A stretch of DNA of 64,000 bases from Verrucomicrobiota bacterium JB024. Its GTDB lineage: Bacteria; Verrucomicrobiota; Verrucomicrobiia; Opitutales; Cerasicoccaceae. A program made the position numbers and the translations under genes. The stretch is taken from the NCBI GenBank assembly GCA_030673825.1, contig JAUTCS010000074.1:22769-86768 (forward strand), in the 5' to 3' direction. Positions 53,587 to 61,515 of this stretch are shown one piece after another. The notes below the pieces were generated by a model. The model did no database searches. It was not told the origin of the DNA and was given only the letters and a program-made list of their open reading frames with translations. The stretch's first letter is position 1. The number at the start of each line of letters is the position of its first letter.

Positions 53587-55122
53587 ATGGAGGCAACTCT
53601 CGACAAATCCAAATCCAGCCTGCCCTTTCCCGTTCTGAGTGCGGAGGAAGCGGCAGCGATGGTAAACCATAATCAGGTCATCGGCTTCAGCGGTTTCACC
53701 CCCGCCGGCGCCGCCAAGGCTGTGCCGCGTGCCATCGCCGCCAAAGCCCGTGCCGAGCATGAAGCCGGGCGCCCCTTCCAGATCGGGGTGCTTACGGGCG
53801 CTTCGACGGGGGCCTCGCTCGACGGCGAGCTGGCCAAGGCTAACGCGGTCTCCTGGCGTACCCCGTACCAGTCCGACTCGGACCTGCGGGCGCTGATCAA
53901 CAAGGGGAGCACGAACTTCTTCGACATGCACTTGTCGGTCGTTCCGCAATACGTGCGCTACGGGTTCTTCGGCAAGGTGGACTGGGCCATCGTGGAGGCT
54001 TGCGACGTGACCGCCGACGGCGAGATCATCCTCACCACCTCGGTGGGCGTCTCCCCGACCTACTGCCGCTACGCGGACAAGATCATCATCGAGCTCAACA
54101 GCGCTCACCCTGCCGCCCTGCGTGGGATCCACGACATCTATGAGCCGCTCGATCCGCCCGCCCGCCGGGAGATCCCGGTGTACTCGGTCAGCGACCGTAT
54201 CGGCTCGGAGGCCGTCAAGGTGGACCCGAAGAAGATCGTCGGTATCGTCCAGACCAACATTCCGGACGAAGCCCGCCCCTTCAAGGACCTCGATCCGACG
54301 ACCAAGAAGATCGGCGAGAACGTGGCCGAGTTTTTGGCCAAGGAAATGCACGAGGGGCGCATCCCGAAGACCTTCCTGCCCATCCAGTCCGGCGTGGGTA
54401 ACGTGGCCAACGCCGTGCTCAGCGCCTTGGGCGAGCACCCGGACATCCCGCCCTTCGACATGTACAGCGAGGTGGTCCAGGACTCCGTCGTGGATATGAT
54501 GCTGGAGGGCAAGATCAACTTCGTCAGCGGCACCTCCCTGAGTGTGAGCAACGAAAAGCTCCAGCTCATCTACGAGAACCTCGACGACTTCCGCAAGCGC
54601 ATGGTTCTGCGTCCGCAGGAGATTTCCAACAACCCGGAAGTCGCCCGCCGCATCGGCATCATCTCGATCAACACCGCGATCGAGGTGGATATCTTCGGCA
54701 ACATCAACAGCACCCACATCATGGGCAAGAGCCTGATGAACGGGATCGGCGGCTCGGGAGACTTCACCCGCAGCGCTTACCTGTCCATCTTCACTTGTCC
54801 GTCGGTGGCCAAGGGGGGCAAGATCAGCGCCATCGTCCCGCAGTGCTCGCACATCGACCACTCCGAGCACTCCGTGCAGGCGGTCATTACCGAGCAGGGC
54901 TACGCCAACCTGCGCTGCAAGAGCCCGAAGCTGCGTGCCGAGGCGATCATCGAGCACTGCGCGCACCCGAGCTACAAGGATATCCTGCAGGGCTACTGCC
55001 ACCACGCGAAGGAGGGCTACACGCCCCAGACCCTCGCCCTGGCCTACGCCATGCACCAGCAGTTCCTCAAGAGCGGCGACATGCACGACGTGGACTGGGC
55101 CGCTCTGGTTGGTGCCGAGTAA
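53587..55122 (+). CDS. acetyl/succinyl-CoA:carboxylate CoA-transferase
   Basis: A 511-residue acetyl-CoA hydrolase/transferase family protein. VIGFSGFTPAGAAKAVPRA at the N terminus, GVLTGASTGASLDGELA, FLPIQSGVGNVANAVL and DMYSEVVQDSVVD with probable catalytic Glu295 (which forms a glutamyl-CoA thioester), then GIGGSGDFTRSAYLSIF for CoA binding. Closest by eye to succinate:acetate CoA-transferases (Cat1/AarC type), which move CoA between succinyl-CoA and acetate in fermentation or a modified TCA cycle. A strong hairpin terminator follows. Confidence 0.9.
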   Translation: MEATLDKSKSSLPFPVLSAEEAAAMVNHNQVIGFSGFTPAGAAKAVPRAIAAKARAEHEAGRPFQIGVLTGASTGASLDGELAKANAVSWRTPYQSDSDLRALINKGSTNFFDMHLSVVPQYVRYGFFGKVDWAIVEACDVTADGEIILTTSVGVSPTYCRYADKIIIELNSAHPAALRGIHDIYEPLDPPARREIPVYSVSDRIGSEAVKVDPKKIVGIVQTNIPDEARPFKDLDPTTKKIGENVAEFLAKEMHEGRIPKTFLPIQSGVGNVANAVLSALGEHPDIPPFDMYSEVVQDSVVDMMLEGKINFVSGTSLSVSNEKLQLIYENLDDFRKRMVLRPQEISNNPEVARRIGIISINTAIEVDIFGNINSTHIMGKSLMNGIGGSGDFTRSAYLSIFTCPSVAKGGKISAIVPQCSHIDHSEHSVQAVITEQGYANLRCKSPKLRAEAIIEHCAHPSYKDILQGYCHHAKEGYTPQTLALAYAMHQQFLKSGDMHDVDWAALVGAE

Positions 55123-55155
55123 AACGCCTTTTATTCATAGGTAGATAATTAGGTC

Positions 55156-55188
55156 GCGGGGCGCGCGTTCTTCGGAACCGCGCCCCGC
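55156..55188 (+). terminator. Rho-independent terminator of the CoA-transferase
   Basis: Perfect 10-bp stem GCGGGGCGCG/CGCGCCCCGC with a 13-base loop, then TTGTTTCT. It lies 34 bp after the stop codon. Confidence 0.85.
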
Positions 55189-55256
55189 TTGTTTCTAATG
55201 ACGCTTCGTAAAGGTTTGCTTAAGTGAGTGTTTCTGGAGTGCCGGCCCCTCCCTGT

Positions 55257-55379
55257 GTTGTCATCCTGAGCAAGTCCGCTTGCGGACGCGTCATCTCCTC
55301 GCACGACCTGCCGGACAGGCTTGTGAAATGTCCGTACCGGGAGATCCTTCGACTCGCTGTGCTCGCTCAGGATGACAAC
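55257..55379. repeat. interspersed inverted repeat A, copy 2
   Basis: Same ends as copy 1 (GTTGTCATCCTGAGC and its complement) and the same inner GGGAGATCCTTCG block; the centre differs. It lies in the 376-bp gap after the CoA-transferase (55123-55498), which has no gene besides this repeat and the terminator. Confidence 0.8.
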
Positions 55380-55498
55380 AACAGGGAGGGGTCGGGAAGC
55401 GTTTAGTGGAGCGAGCAAGGCTTTGCGGTGACAGAAAAGAGCGAGGCTGCGGAGTTCGCGCTTGATTAGCGAAGGCGGGAATTTCATATAAATCATTA

Positions 55499-56011
55499 AT
55501 GGATGACAGGGACTGGAGCGGGCCGCTCGGACACTCGAACTGGGGTTCCCGGATCAGTCAGGAACGCTCTTCGCGGTGGAAGCCTGTACTCGGATTCCTG
55601 ACCGTCGCGGGGATGCTGCTTTCCATCGGCCACGAGGCCTATACCGTCGATTTCCATCCGCTGGGGGTGGCCAGTGTGACGCGGCCTGTTCACGCGCTGC
55701 TGGGGCTGATCGCCCTGCTATGGGTGATGTTCCATTTCCGGGCAGGGCGCATCGCTCTCATCCTCTGGATTGCCACCGCGATCCCCGTACTGGGCTTCGA
55801 TACGAGCATGGAGTGGGTTAAGCCGCTGATTTCCCTGTCCGTTTTCGAAAAGGACAGTCTTTGGACCACCTACGAGAACGGGGCGCGTGAGTTGGCCAGC
55901 TTCAGGATACTGGGCGTCAACTTCTTCCCGTGCGCGGTCGCGCTGTGGTTCGTGGTCCTGGCGCGGATGGATGTCTTTCCGCTGTTCTTCCGCCGCCAGC
56001 ACTATATCTAG
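55499..56011 (+). CDS. four-helix membrane protein, unknown function
   Basis: A 170-residue protein with a polar N terminus of about 27 residues and four hydrophobic segments: VLGFLTVAGMLLSIG, VHALLGLIALLWVMFHF, IALILWIATAIPVLGF and FFPCAVALWFVVLARM. The loop between the last two contains ISLSVFEKDSLWTTYENG. No family recognised. Its end is 2 bp from the convergent small membrane protein. Confidence 0.65.
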   Translation: MDDRDWSGPLGHSNWGSRISQERSSRWKPVLGFLTVAGMLLSIGHEAYTVDFHPLGVASVTRPVHALLGLIALLWVMFHFRAGRIALILWIATAIPVLGFDTSMEWVKPLISLSVFEKDSLWTTYENGARELASFRILGVNFFPCAVALWFVVLARMDVFPLFFRRQHYI

Positions 56012-56012
56012 A

Positions 56013-56273
56013 CTAAGGCTGGAAGAGGAAGAGGGCGTGGGCGCTTTCCCATAAAAACCAGCCGATGCCGGCGATGGCGGCGAGGGTGAGCATGACGCGC
56101 AGCCAGTGTTTGCGCAGTTCGCCGGGGGCGTACTTGCTGGAGCCCTCGCGGGTGAAGACCGTGTAGCTGAACCGGTGGAAGCGCGGACGCGAACGCGTGC
56201 GCCCCGACAGCCGCTGCCGCGAGGCGCGTTGCTGCCGGTGATGGTAAAGCCAGCGGTAGAATCGGCTGATCAC
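56013..56273 (-). CDS. small basic single-pass membrane protein
   Basis: An 86-residue protein with a GTG start. The first 55 residues are very Arg/His-rich (RFYRWLYHHRQQRASRQR and more), and one hydrophobic helix, VMLTLAAIAGIGWFLW, lies near the C terminus. Unknown function; could bind nucleic acid or lipids through the basic part. Convergent with the preceding gene, so its reality rests on codon use and length only. Confidence 0.5.
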   Translation of the reverse strand: MISRFYRWLYHHRQQRASRQRLSGRTRSRPRFHRFSYTVFTREGSSKYAPGELRKHWLRVMLTLAAIAGIGWFLWESAHALFLFQP

Positions 56274-56708
56274 GGGAGCGGATTATTCTCCTCTCCGCCG
56301 CGAATGCAACCCCGGACCGTGATCGAGCGTCCCGTTAGCCAGGCTCTTCCTATAAATATTGGGGGCTCCGCGCCCCCAAACCCTGCGGCAGGGTCCGGCT
56401 GGACCAGCATTTAGCCTGCACTTTCGATGCTGCGCATCGCGTCGGCGTTTATTGAAAAGAGCATAACTCTTTTCAATAAACGCCGAGGAGCATCTAAACT
56501 GAGTTGCACCCAATATTTATAGTACGAATTTGGTAACCATGATCTTGGCTGTTGCTCCAGCGTGTAACGGGGCAGGCGCGCAGCACCTACCCCCCAGAGC
56601 ATGCCCTGGGGGTAGCGGCCTTTCTGGCCGCTGCCCCCTCAATGCCAACGGGTGCAACCCGGATTGCGCTTGCCAGGGGGGCGGGCAATGCATGCGATAG
56701 GGGGGATT
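56274..56708. other. hairpin-rich intergenic region upstream of panB
   Basis: About 435 bp without a gene but with several perfect hairpins: TGGGGGC/GCCCCCA near 56360, the 20-bp stem at 56442-56486, TACCCCC/GGGGGTA near 56588-56614 and AGCGGCC/GGCCGCT near 56614-56632. The composition differs from the flanking genes and suggests repeat or element remnants rather than ordinary leader sequence. Confidence 0.55.
56442..56486. repeat. 20-bp perfect hairpin
   Basis: Arms of 20 bases (starting TCGGCGTTTATTGAAAAG) are exact inverted copies around the 5-base loop CATAA. Outer GATGCT/AGCATC arms add a second, looser level. No T-run follows, so it does not look like a terminator. Confidence 0.85.
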
Positions 56709-57488
56709 ATGGGAAAAGTGAGCACCCGTGACATCCGCCAGATGAAAGGGCAGCGTCCGGTCGTGTGCGTGACCGCTTACGACTGCGTCATGGCCGGGCT
56801 GGCTTCCGAAGCCGGGATCGACCTGATCCTGGTTGGCGACACCCTCGGGGTGATGCAGCAGGGCTTCGAGACGACCGTGCCCGTGACCGTGCCGATGATG
56901 CTGATGGCGACCGCCTCCGTCGTGCGGGCGCGGCCCGACTCGCTCGTCGTGGCGGACATCCCGTTCGCCATCGTGCGGCGCAGCCCGGACTTTGTGCTGG
57001 AGACGTGCGCGCGCTTCATGCAGGAGGCCGGGGCCGACGCCGTCAAGATCGAGGGCGGCGAGGACATCGCGCCCGTCATCGCTACGCTGACCGCCTCGGG
57101 CATTCCTGTGCTCGGGCACATCGGGCTGCTGCCGCAGCAGGTTTACCAGCTCGGCGGCTACCGCAAGTTTGGCAAGACCGAGGAGCAGCGCGACCAGCTT
57201 ATCCGCGACGCGCAGGCGTTGGAGGCCGCGGGGGTCTTCGGTATCGTGTGCGAGATGATCGCCGCCGACACCGCCGCCGCCATCAGCCAGTCTGTGGGGG
57301 TGCCGACCATCGGTATCGGCAGTGGAGTCGATTGCGATGGGCAGGTGCTCGTTTCGACCGACCTGCTCGGGCTCACGCCGGGCCGGGTGCCATCCTTTGT
57401 CAAACAATACGCCAACCTGCGCGCAACCGTCAAAGACGCCCTCTCGGCCTACGCCGGTGAGGTGCGCGAACGTACCTTTCCTTCATGA
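56709..57488 (+). CDS. panB: 3-methyl-2-oxobutanoate hydroxymethyltransferase
   Basis: A 259-residue ketopantoate hydroxymethyltransferase: VCVTAYDCVMAGLASEAGIDLILVGDTLGVMQQG with the metal Asp, ADIPFAIVRRSP, AVKIEGGED, GHIGLLPQQVYQLGGYRKFGKT, and GSGVDCDGQVLVSTDLLGLTPG. It makes ketopantoate for pantothenate and CoA synthesis. ATG 56709 after a GGGGG site is preferred to 56652, whose extra 19 residues lack homology. It overlaps gpsA by 4 bp. Confidence 0.95.
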   Translation: MGKVSTRDIRQMKGQRPVVCVTAYDCVMAGLASEAGIDLILVGDTLGVMQQGFETTVPVTVPMMLMATASVVRARPDSLVVADIPFAIVRRSPDFVLETCARFMQEAGADAVKIEGGEDIAPVIATLTASGIPVLGHIGLLPQQVYQLGGYRKFGKTEEQRDQLIRDAQALEAAGVFGIVCEMIAADTAAAISQSVGVPTIGIGSGVDCDGQVLVSTDLLGLTPGRVPSFVKQYANLRATVKDALSAYAGEVRERTFPS

Positions 57489-58489
57489 ACATAGCCGTGC
57501 TCGGAGCCGGAGCGTGGGGCACGGCCCTGGCGCTTCACCTGTCGAAACTCAACCACCGGGTCACGCTGTGCCCGCGCCGCATGGAGCATGCGCTTGAGCT
57601 GGCCAGCGCCCGCGAGAACCGCGACTACCTGCCGGGCTTCGCCTGGGGTCCGGATGTGCAGATCGGGTGCGAGTTCAAGCCCGCGGTGATGGAGGCCGAG
57701 CTGATCGTGCTGGCCTGTCCGATCCGGGGCTTGCGGGAGTTTTGCGACCAACTCGCCGCCGCGCGTGAATCCGCCTGGGAGGCGAAGATGGTCGTCACCC
57801 TGTGCAAGGGGGTGGAGATGGAGTCGCTGCACGCCCCGAGCGAGATCGTTTCGGAGCTGGTGCCGGACATTGCGGTGGGCGCTCTCTCGGGCCCGTCCAA
57901 CGCGGCGGAAGTCGCCGGGGGAAGTCCGACGGCGGTGGTCCTGGCCAGTGAGGCCGAGGACGCGCTGACGGCCCGCATGCAGGAGGCGCTCAACGGCGGG
58001 GCGCTGCGCGTGTACCGCTCGGCGGACTTGCGCGGCGTGGAGCTGGGCGGGGCGTTGAAGAACATTTACGCCATCGGCGCAGGCCTGTGCGACGGGCTCA
58101 CGCTCGGCGACAACGCCAAGGCCGCGCTGCTGACGCGCTCGCTCTACGAGATGGTGCGGTTGGGCGTCGCGCTGGGCGGTCAGGCTGAGACTTTTTACGG
58201 GCTCAGCGGAGTGGGGGACCTCATGGCGACGAGCTTCGGCGCGTGGAGCCGCAATCGGGGTTTCGGCGAGGCCGTGGGCCGGGGCGAGCGCGTGGCCGAC
58301 CTGCTGGAGCATCGCAAGACCGTGGTCGAAGGCTACGGGGCAACGGAGGGCTATTGGCGCATCGTAAAAAAATGCGGCGCGCACACACCTATCCTTGAAC
58401 AACTCCACGCTATCCTCTATAACGGAGTCGAACCACGAGAGGCGATGGGTGCCTTACTGGCCCGGAGCCTCAAACCCGAACACTTCTGA
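57485..58489 (+). CDS. gpsA: glycerol-3-phosphate dehydrogenase, NAD(P)+
   Basis: A 334-residue enzyme: NIAVLGAGAWGTALALHLSK for NAD(P), MVVTLCKGVEME, GALSGPSNAAEVAGG, LGGALKNIYAIGAGLCDGLTLGDNAKAAL with the catalytic Lys, and GLSGVGDLMATSFGAWSRNRGFG. It converts dihydroxyacetone phosphate to glycerol-3-phosphate for phospholipids. Start overlaps panB (ATGA), and the stop overlaps the next small gene by one base, so three genes form an operon. Confidence 0.95.
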   Translation: MNIAVLGAGAWGTALALHLSKLNHRVTLCPRRMEHALELASARENRDYLPGFAWGPDVQIGCEFKPAVMEAELIVLACPIRGLREFCDQLAAARESAWEAKMVVTLCKGVEMESLHAPSEIVSELVPDIAVGALSGPSNAAEVAGGSPTAVVLASEAEDALTARMQEALNGGALRVYRSADLRGVELGGALKNIYAIGAGLCDGLTLGDNAKAALLTRSLYEMVRLGVALGGQAETFYGLSGVGDLMATSFGAWSRNRGFGEAVGRGERVADLLEHRKTVVEGYGATEGYWRIVKKCGAHTPILEQLHAILYNGVEPREAMGALLARSLKPEHF

Positions 58490-58770
58490 TGGATAATCCG
58501 GCCCTTTCCCGCTTCCTCATGGTCGAGCGCCATGACGAGGGGAAAGTCACCGTATTGGTTCACCACCTGGGCAAGCCCAGGCTGATGGTCGAGTTCGAGC
58601 CGCGGCTGGATGCCGCGGGCAAGATTACCGGGGGTGTGCTCAAGCGCGTCTGCGCCGAGAACTCTTGGAACGGTTCGTACGGTCAGTACTCGCGTCTTGT
58701 CGGCCAGGCCGAAAAATTCTTCCAGCGCTCGGTGGAGTCGGGCGTCCCGCTCAGCCGGTTGTCGTTGTGA
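58489..58770 (+). CDS. small hypothetical protein in panB-gpsA operon
   Basis: A 93-residue protein with a TGATG stop/start overlap with gpsA. Sequence features: RFLMVERHDEGKVTVLVHHL, MVEFEPRLDAAGKITGGVLKRVC and a C-terminal LVGQAEKFFQRSVESG. No membrane segment or known motif. The tight coupling and well-formed codon use support a real gene, but function is unknown. Confidence 0.7.
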   Translation: MDNPALSRFLMVERHDEGKVTVLVHHLGKPRLMVEFEPRLDAAGKITGGVLKRVCAENSWNGSYGQYSRLVGQAEKFFQRSVESGVPLSRLSL

Positions 58771-58787
58771 GGACGCTATTCCTTTTG

Positions 58788-58860
58788 TTTTAACCACGGA
58801 TGACACGGATCGCACAGATGAAGAAAAATATCCGCGCCATCCGTGTCATCCGTGGTTAAA
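58788..58860. repeat. interspersed hairpin repeat B, copy 2
   Basis: 22-base arms pair perfectly around a loop of about 29 bases. Compared with copy 1 at 51602-51674, the inner stem positions (GATGACAC versus GATTTCAC) are changed on both arms so that pairing is kept. Confidence 0.85.
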
Positions 58861-58980
58861 GGGATTTTCTCGTTTTAACACAGGAAAGACTGGGTAGGCG
58901 GCGTGTAATAACAAAAAGCGCGGTTCCTGATTGCTTGGGGCTTGCGCTGGTGGGCACGGCAGGCACATCTTCATTCCTTT

Positions 58981-59757
58981 ATGGCAAAGAAGAACGACGG
59001 CCAGCTTTGGGAACTCCGTAAATCCTCCATCCACAACCAGGGGATGTTTGCCGCCGCCGATATCGAGGCGGGCACGCGCATCATCCAATATGTCGGCGAA
59101 AAGATCACCAAGAAGGAATCGACGCGCCGCGCGCTGGAGTGGGAGGCCGCCGCCCGCAAGAAGGGCGAGGGGCTGGTCTATATCTTTGACCTGAACAAGC
59201 GCTACGACCTCGACGGGAACAAGCCGAACAACCCGGCCAAGTTCGTCAACCACTCCTGCGACCCGAACTGTGAGGCGGTCAACTACGACGGCGAAATCTG
59301 GATCGTCTCGCTGCGCGATATCAAGGCGGGCGAGGAGCTGGGCTTCGACTACGGTTACGACATCCAGCACTTCATGGATCACCCGTGCCGCTGCGGCTCG
59401 GACAACTGTATCGGCTACATCGTGGCGCGGGAGTTCTGGCCCAAGCTGCGCAAGCTTTTGAAAAATAAGAAGAAGGCTGAGAAGGTCGGTCGCAAGGTCG
59501 CCAAAGCCCCCGAAGAGTCCGAGGCCCCCGTCGTGAAAAAAAGCGCGGGCAAGAAGGCCGCTGGAAAGAAGACCGTCGGGAAAAAGACCGCTGTGAAAAC
59601 GGCGGAAAAGAAGGCTCCTGCCAAGGCCGTGAAGAAGTCGGCGGGCAAGGCGGCGAAGAAGGCCCCGGCCAAGAAGAGCGCCGTCAAAAAGACGGTGACC
59701 AAAAAGGCCGCCGCGAAAAAGACGACCTCCGCCCGCAAGAAAAAGAGCGCCCGGTAA
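58981..59757 (+). CDS. SET-domain lysine methyltransferase with histone H1-like tail
   Basis: A 258-residue protein. Residues 1-150 are a SET domain: [60 protein letters not shown]. The NHSCDPNCE motif binds S-adenosylmethionine, and a post-SET zinc cluster follows (Cys97 with [10 protein letters not shown]: Cys136, 138, 143). From about 155 on, the protein is an Ala/Lys/Pro repeat tail ([24 protein letters not shown], ending SARKKKSAR) like histone H1 or bacterial Hc1/AlgP tails, which bind DNA. It probably methylates lysines of chromosomal proteins, perhaps its own tail. ATG 58981 begins MAKKNDG. Confidence 0.9.
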   Translation: MAKKNDGQLWELRKSSIHNQGMFAAADIEAGTRIIQYVGEKITKKESTRRALEWEAAARKKGEGLVYIFDLNKRYDLDGNKPNNPAKFVNHSCDPNCEAVNYDGEIWIVSLRDIKAGEELGFDYGYDIQHFMDHPCRCGSDNCIGYIVAREFWPKLRKLLKNKKKAEKVGRKVAKAPEESEAPVVKKSAGKKAAGKKTVGKKTAVKTAEKKAPAKAVKKSAGKAAKKAPAKKSAVKKTVTKKAAAKKTTSARKKKSAR

Positions 59758-59889
59758 GCGCGGTGATACCGGTTTGCGAGGACCGGCAGTTATCAGTATC
59801 CGGGGCGCCGGTCGGGCGGGAAGTTAATAATGCGGAGGGGTGCAACCAAAGGGTTGTCATCACGCCTTCTAATGCTTTATAACCGCACG

Positions 59890-61452
59890 ATGAGCGATTC
59901 CGTGCCTGTCATTTTCAATAACACCGTCCTGCGTGACGGCCACCAGTCCCTGGCTGCCACCCGCATGAAAACCTCGCAGATGCTGCCCGTCTGCGAAGAC
60001 CTGGACAACATCGGCTTCGGTGCCCTGGAGACCTGGGGTGGGGCCACGATTGACTCTGGCCTGCGCTTCCTGGACGAGTTCCCCTTTGACCGGCTCGATG
60101 CGCTGAAGAAGGCTTGCCCGAAGACTCCGCACATGATGCTGCTGCGCGGCCAGAATATCGTGCAGTACGCGCACTTCCCCGACGACGTCGTGGCGAGCTT
60201 TATCAAGCTCTCCGCCAAGCACGGGATGAACATTTTCCGCATTTTTGACGCGCTCAATGACCCGCGTAACATGGAGACGGCCATCCGTGCCGCCCGTGAG
60301 GCCGGAGCCGAGGCGCACGGCACCATCTGCTACACGACCAGCCCCGTCCACACGACGGAGAAGTTCATCGAGCTGGGCTGCCGCCTGGAGACGATGGGCG
60401 CGACCGGCATCGTTTTGAAGGACATGGCCGGGCTGGTGCCGCCGATGCGCGCCGCCGCCATCATCGCCGGGCTCAAGGCCAAGGTGAAGATCCCCGTGTG
60501 GCTCCACACCCACGACACGGCCGGCCTCGGCGCGGGTGCCTATATGTCGGCCATCGACGCCGGGGTGGACGCCATCGACCTGAGCGTGATCCCCTTTGCC
60601 AACGGCACCGGTCAGCCCGACACCTCGCGCATGCTCGCGCTGCTGGAGGGGCACCCGCGCGCTCCGAAGTGGTCCAAGGAGAACGACGAACGCCTGGCTC
60701 GCATCCGTGCGCACATGACCAAGGTTTACGCCGAGCTGAGCGAGTTCACCAGCCACAAGAACGAGGTTGTCGATACCGACACACTCATCTACCAGGTGCC
60801 CGGCGGCATGCTCTCGAACTTCCGCAATCAGCTCAAGGAGCAGAAGATGGAAGACAAGTTCGAGGAGGTCTTCGCCGAGATCCCCGTCGTCCGCAAGGCC
60901 CTCGGCTGGATCCCGCTCGTGACCCCGACCTCGCAGATCGTCGGGATGCAGGCCTTCCTCAACGTCAAGTTCGGTCGCTGGAAGCAGATTTCTCCCCAGG
61001 CCGCCGACATCGCGCTAGGGTACTACGGCACTACGCCCGCACCGGTGGACAAGGAGATCCAGGCCCTCGCTGCCAAGCAGTTCCAGAAGGACCCGATCAC
61101 CTGCCGTCCGGTCGAAGCTCCCGGTTCCAACCACAAGCACATGGAAGACCTTCGCAAGGAGCTCAAGGCCAAGGGACTGCCCGACGACGACGAGCACTGC
61201 GTCATCTACGCGATGTTCCCGGCCCAGCTGGAAAAGCATTACGCGCCCAAGGCCGCCCCGGCATCCGCTCCGCAAGCGGCTCCGTCAGCTGCCCCGGCTC
61301 CGGCCAAGCAGGCCGTTCATCTGGGTGGGCCTGCTCATCCGGTTTCCCATTCTTCCCCCGCCGTCTACACCTCGGCTCCCGGCAAGATCACACACCTCAA
61401 TCTCAAGATCGAAGGGAAAAATCACCCCGTATCCATTGAAGAGATGTCCTAG
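59890..61452 (+). CDS. pyruvate/oxaloacetate carboxyltransferase subunit without biotin domain
   Basis: A 520-residue carboxyltransferase of the pyruvate carboxylase subunit B/oxaloacetate decarboxylase alpha family: NNTVLRDGHQSLAATRMKT, ALETWGGATIDSGLRFL, LRGQNIVQYAHFPDD, GIVLKDMAGLVPP with the carbamylated-Lys motif, and VWLHTHDTAGLGAGAY with metal His residues. The C terminus has an Ala/Pro-rich linker (KAAPASAPQAAPSAAPAPAK) and then PGKITHLNLKIEG, but no biotinyl domain or EAMKM motif before the stop, so biotin must sit on a separate protein. ATG 59890 is used rather than the 20-residue upstream extension. Confidence 0.9.
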   Translation: MSDSVPVIFNNTVLRDGHQSLAATRMKTSQMLPVCEDLDNIGFGALETWGGATIDSGLRFLDEFPFDRLDALKKACPKTPHMMLLRGQNIVQYAHFPDDVVASFIKLSAKHGMNIFRIFDALNDPRNMETAIRAAREAGAEAHGTICYTTSPVHTTEKFIELGCRLETMGATGIVLKDMAGLVPPMRAAAIIAGLKAKVKIPVWLHTHDTAGLGAGAYMSAIDAGVDAIDLSVIPFANGTGQPDTSRMLALLEGHPRAPKWSKENDERLARIRAHMTKVYAELSEFTSHKNEVVDTDTLIYQVPGGMLSNFRNQLKEQKMEDKFEEVFAEIPVVRKALGWIPLVTPTSQIVGMQAFLNVKFGRWKQISPQAADIALGYYGTTPAPVDKEIQALAAKQFQKDPITCRPVEAPGSNHKHMEDLRKELKAKGLPDDDEHCVIYAMFPAQLEKHYAPKAAPASAPQAAPSAAPAPAKQAVHLGGPAHPVSHSSPAVYTSAPGKITHLNLKIEGKNHPVSIEEMS

Positions 61453-61515
61453 GTCTATCTAGGGTGTGTAGTCTACCCTTGCTTTTGCCGGAACCACCCT
61501 TAGGCTTTTTTCACA

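Noticed and set aside
53578..55086. 502-codon open frame antisense to the CoA-transferase
   Set aside because: Composition is biased (Val, Asp, His, Arg), no motif is seen, and the sense strand has a complete enzyme.
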